A DNA stretch of 48,015 nt from Branchiostoma floridae. Lineage: Eukaryota; Chordata; Leptocardii; Amphioxiformes; Branchiostomatidae. Below the pieces are notes generated by a model, which searched no databases, was not told the origin of the DNA, and saw only the letters and a list, made by a program, of their open reading frames with translations. The stretch covers positions 1,953,616-2,001,630 of the forward strand of contig NC_049982.1 in NCBI RefSeq assembly GCF_000003815.2. Direction: 5' to 3'. Both the position numbers and the translations under genes were made by a program. Of this stretch, positions 47,965 through 48,015 are shown piece by piece (positions within the stretch are counted from its first letter, which is position 1; each line of letters begins with the position of its first letter).

Positions 47965-48015
47965 GTTGACCTGGATCGGATATATGGCTTATGATTTATC
48001 TGTCTTTCATGTTTC

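Overview
The window is animal genomic DNA with intron-rich genes (GT-AG introns, small GC-rich exons), many terminal-inverted-repeat elements, tRNA-derived SINEs, CR1/L2-like LINE ends and long microsatellites. The gene families (secreted ferritin, ST6GalNAc-type sialyltransferase, collagen/C-type lectin/GON/ALK-type glycine-rich modules) and the repeat style suggest an invertebrate deuterostome, most likely a lancelet (Branchiostoma). That assignment is inference. There is one assembly gap (45814-46159).

Layout. 1-4257: intergenic, repeats only. 4258-7956 (+): a complete seven-exon sialyltransferase gene of the ST6GalNAc class. 8.0-10.2 kb: intergenic hairpin elements and a promoter-like CCAAT/CRE/TATA cluster. 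12866-10551 (-): a four-exon gene for a small secreted 12-cysteine protein with an IGFBP/VWC-like cysteine pattern. 13.0-18.7 kb: gene-poor, with palindromic MITEs and a LINE 3' end. 18837-22683 (+): a five-exon secreted H-type ferritin gene; intron 3 is largely a 38-bp minisatellite grown from the exon-3 splice donor. 22.7-25.5 kb: hairpins and a ~340-bp tandem repeat. 47438-25545 (-): one large locus, possibly two overlapping or duplicated transcription units.

The minus-strand locus is the notable part. Its exons join in frame, nearly all at phase-1 introns, to encode: coiled-coil stalk, collagen triple helix (882-bp exon), a TNF-like exon of the ALK ectodomain type, a full GON domain (otherwise the C-terminal domain of ADAMTS9/20 and GON-1), a Thr-rich linker, a C-type lectin domain with EPN motif, a second TNF-like exon and a terminal glycine-rich domain of ALK type. 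Two separate transmembrane exons lie upstream (44.8 and 47.4 kb), pointing to a type II membrane protein, perhaps with alternative N-termini. All four GON exons sit between two long inverted repeats (about 31.2-32.0 and 38.5-39.1 kb). The module is also phase-1 symmetric, so insertion of a domain cassette by a mobile element or by recombination between inverted repeats is a testable idea. I know of no described protein with this domain order, but could not search.

The three plus-strand or small genes show no functional link to the membrane collagen locus. Ferritin and the 12-Cys protein are both predicted to be secreted; the sialyltransferase would act in the Golgi on glycoproteins or glycolipids.
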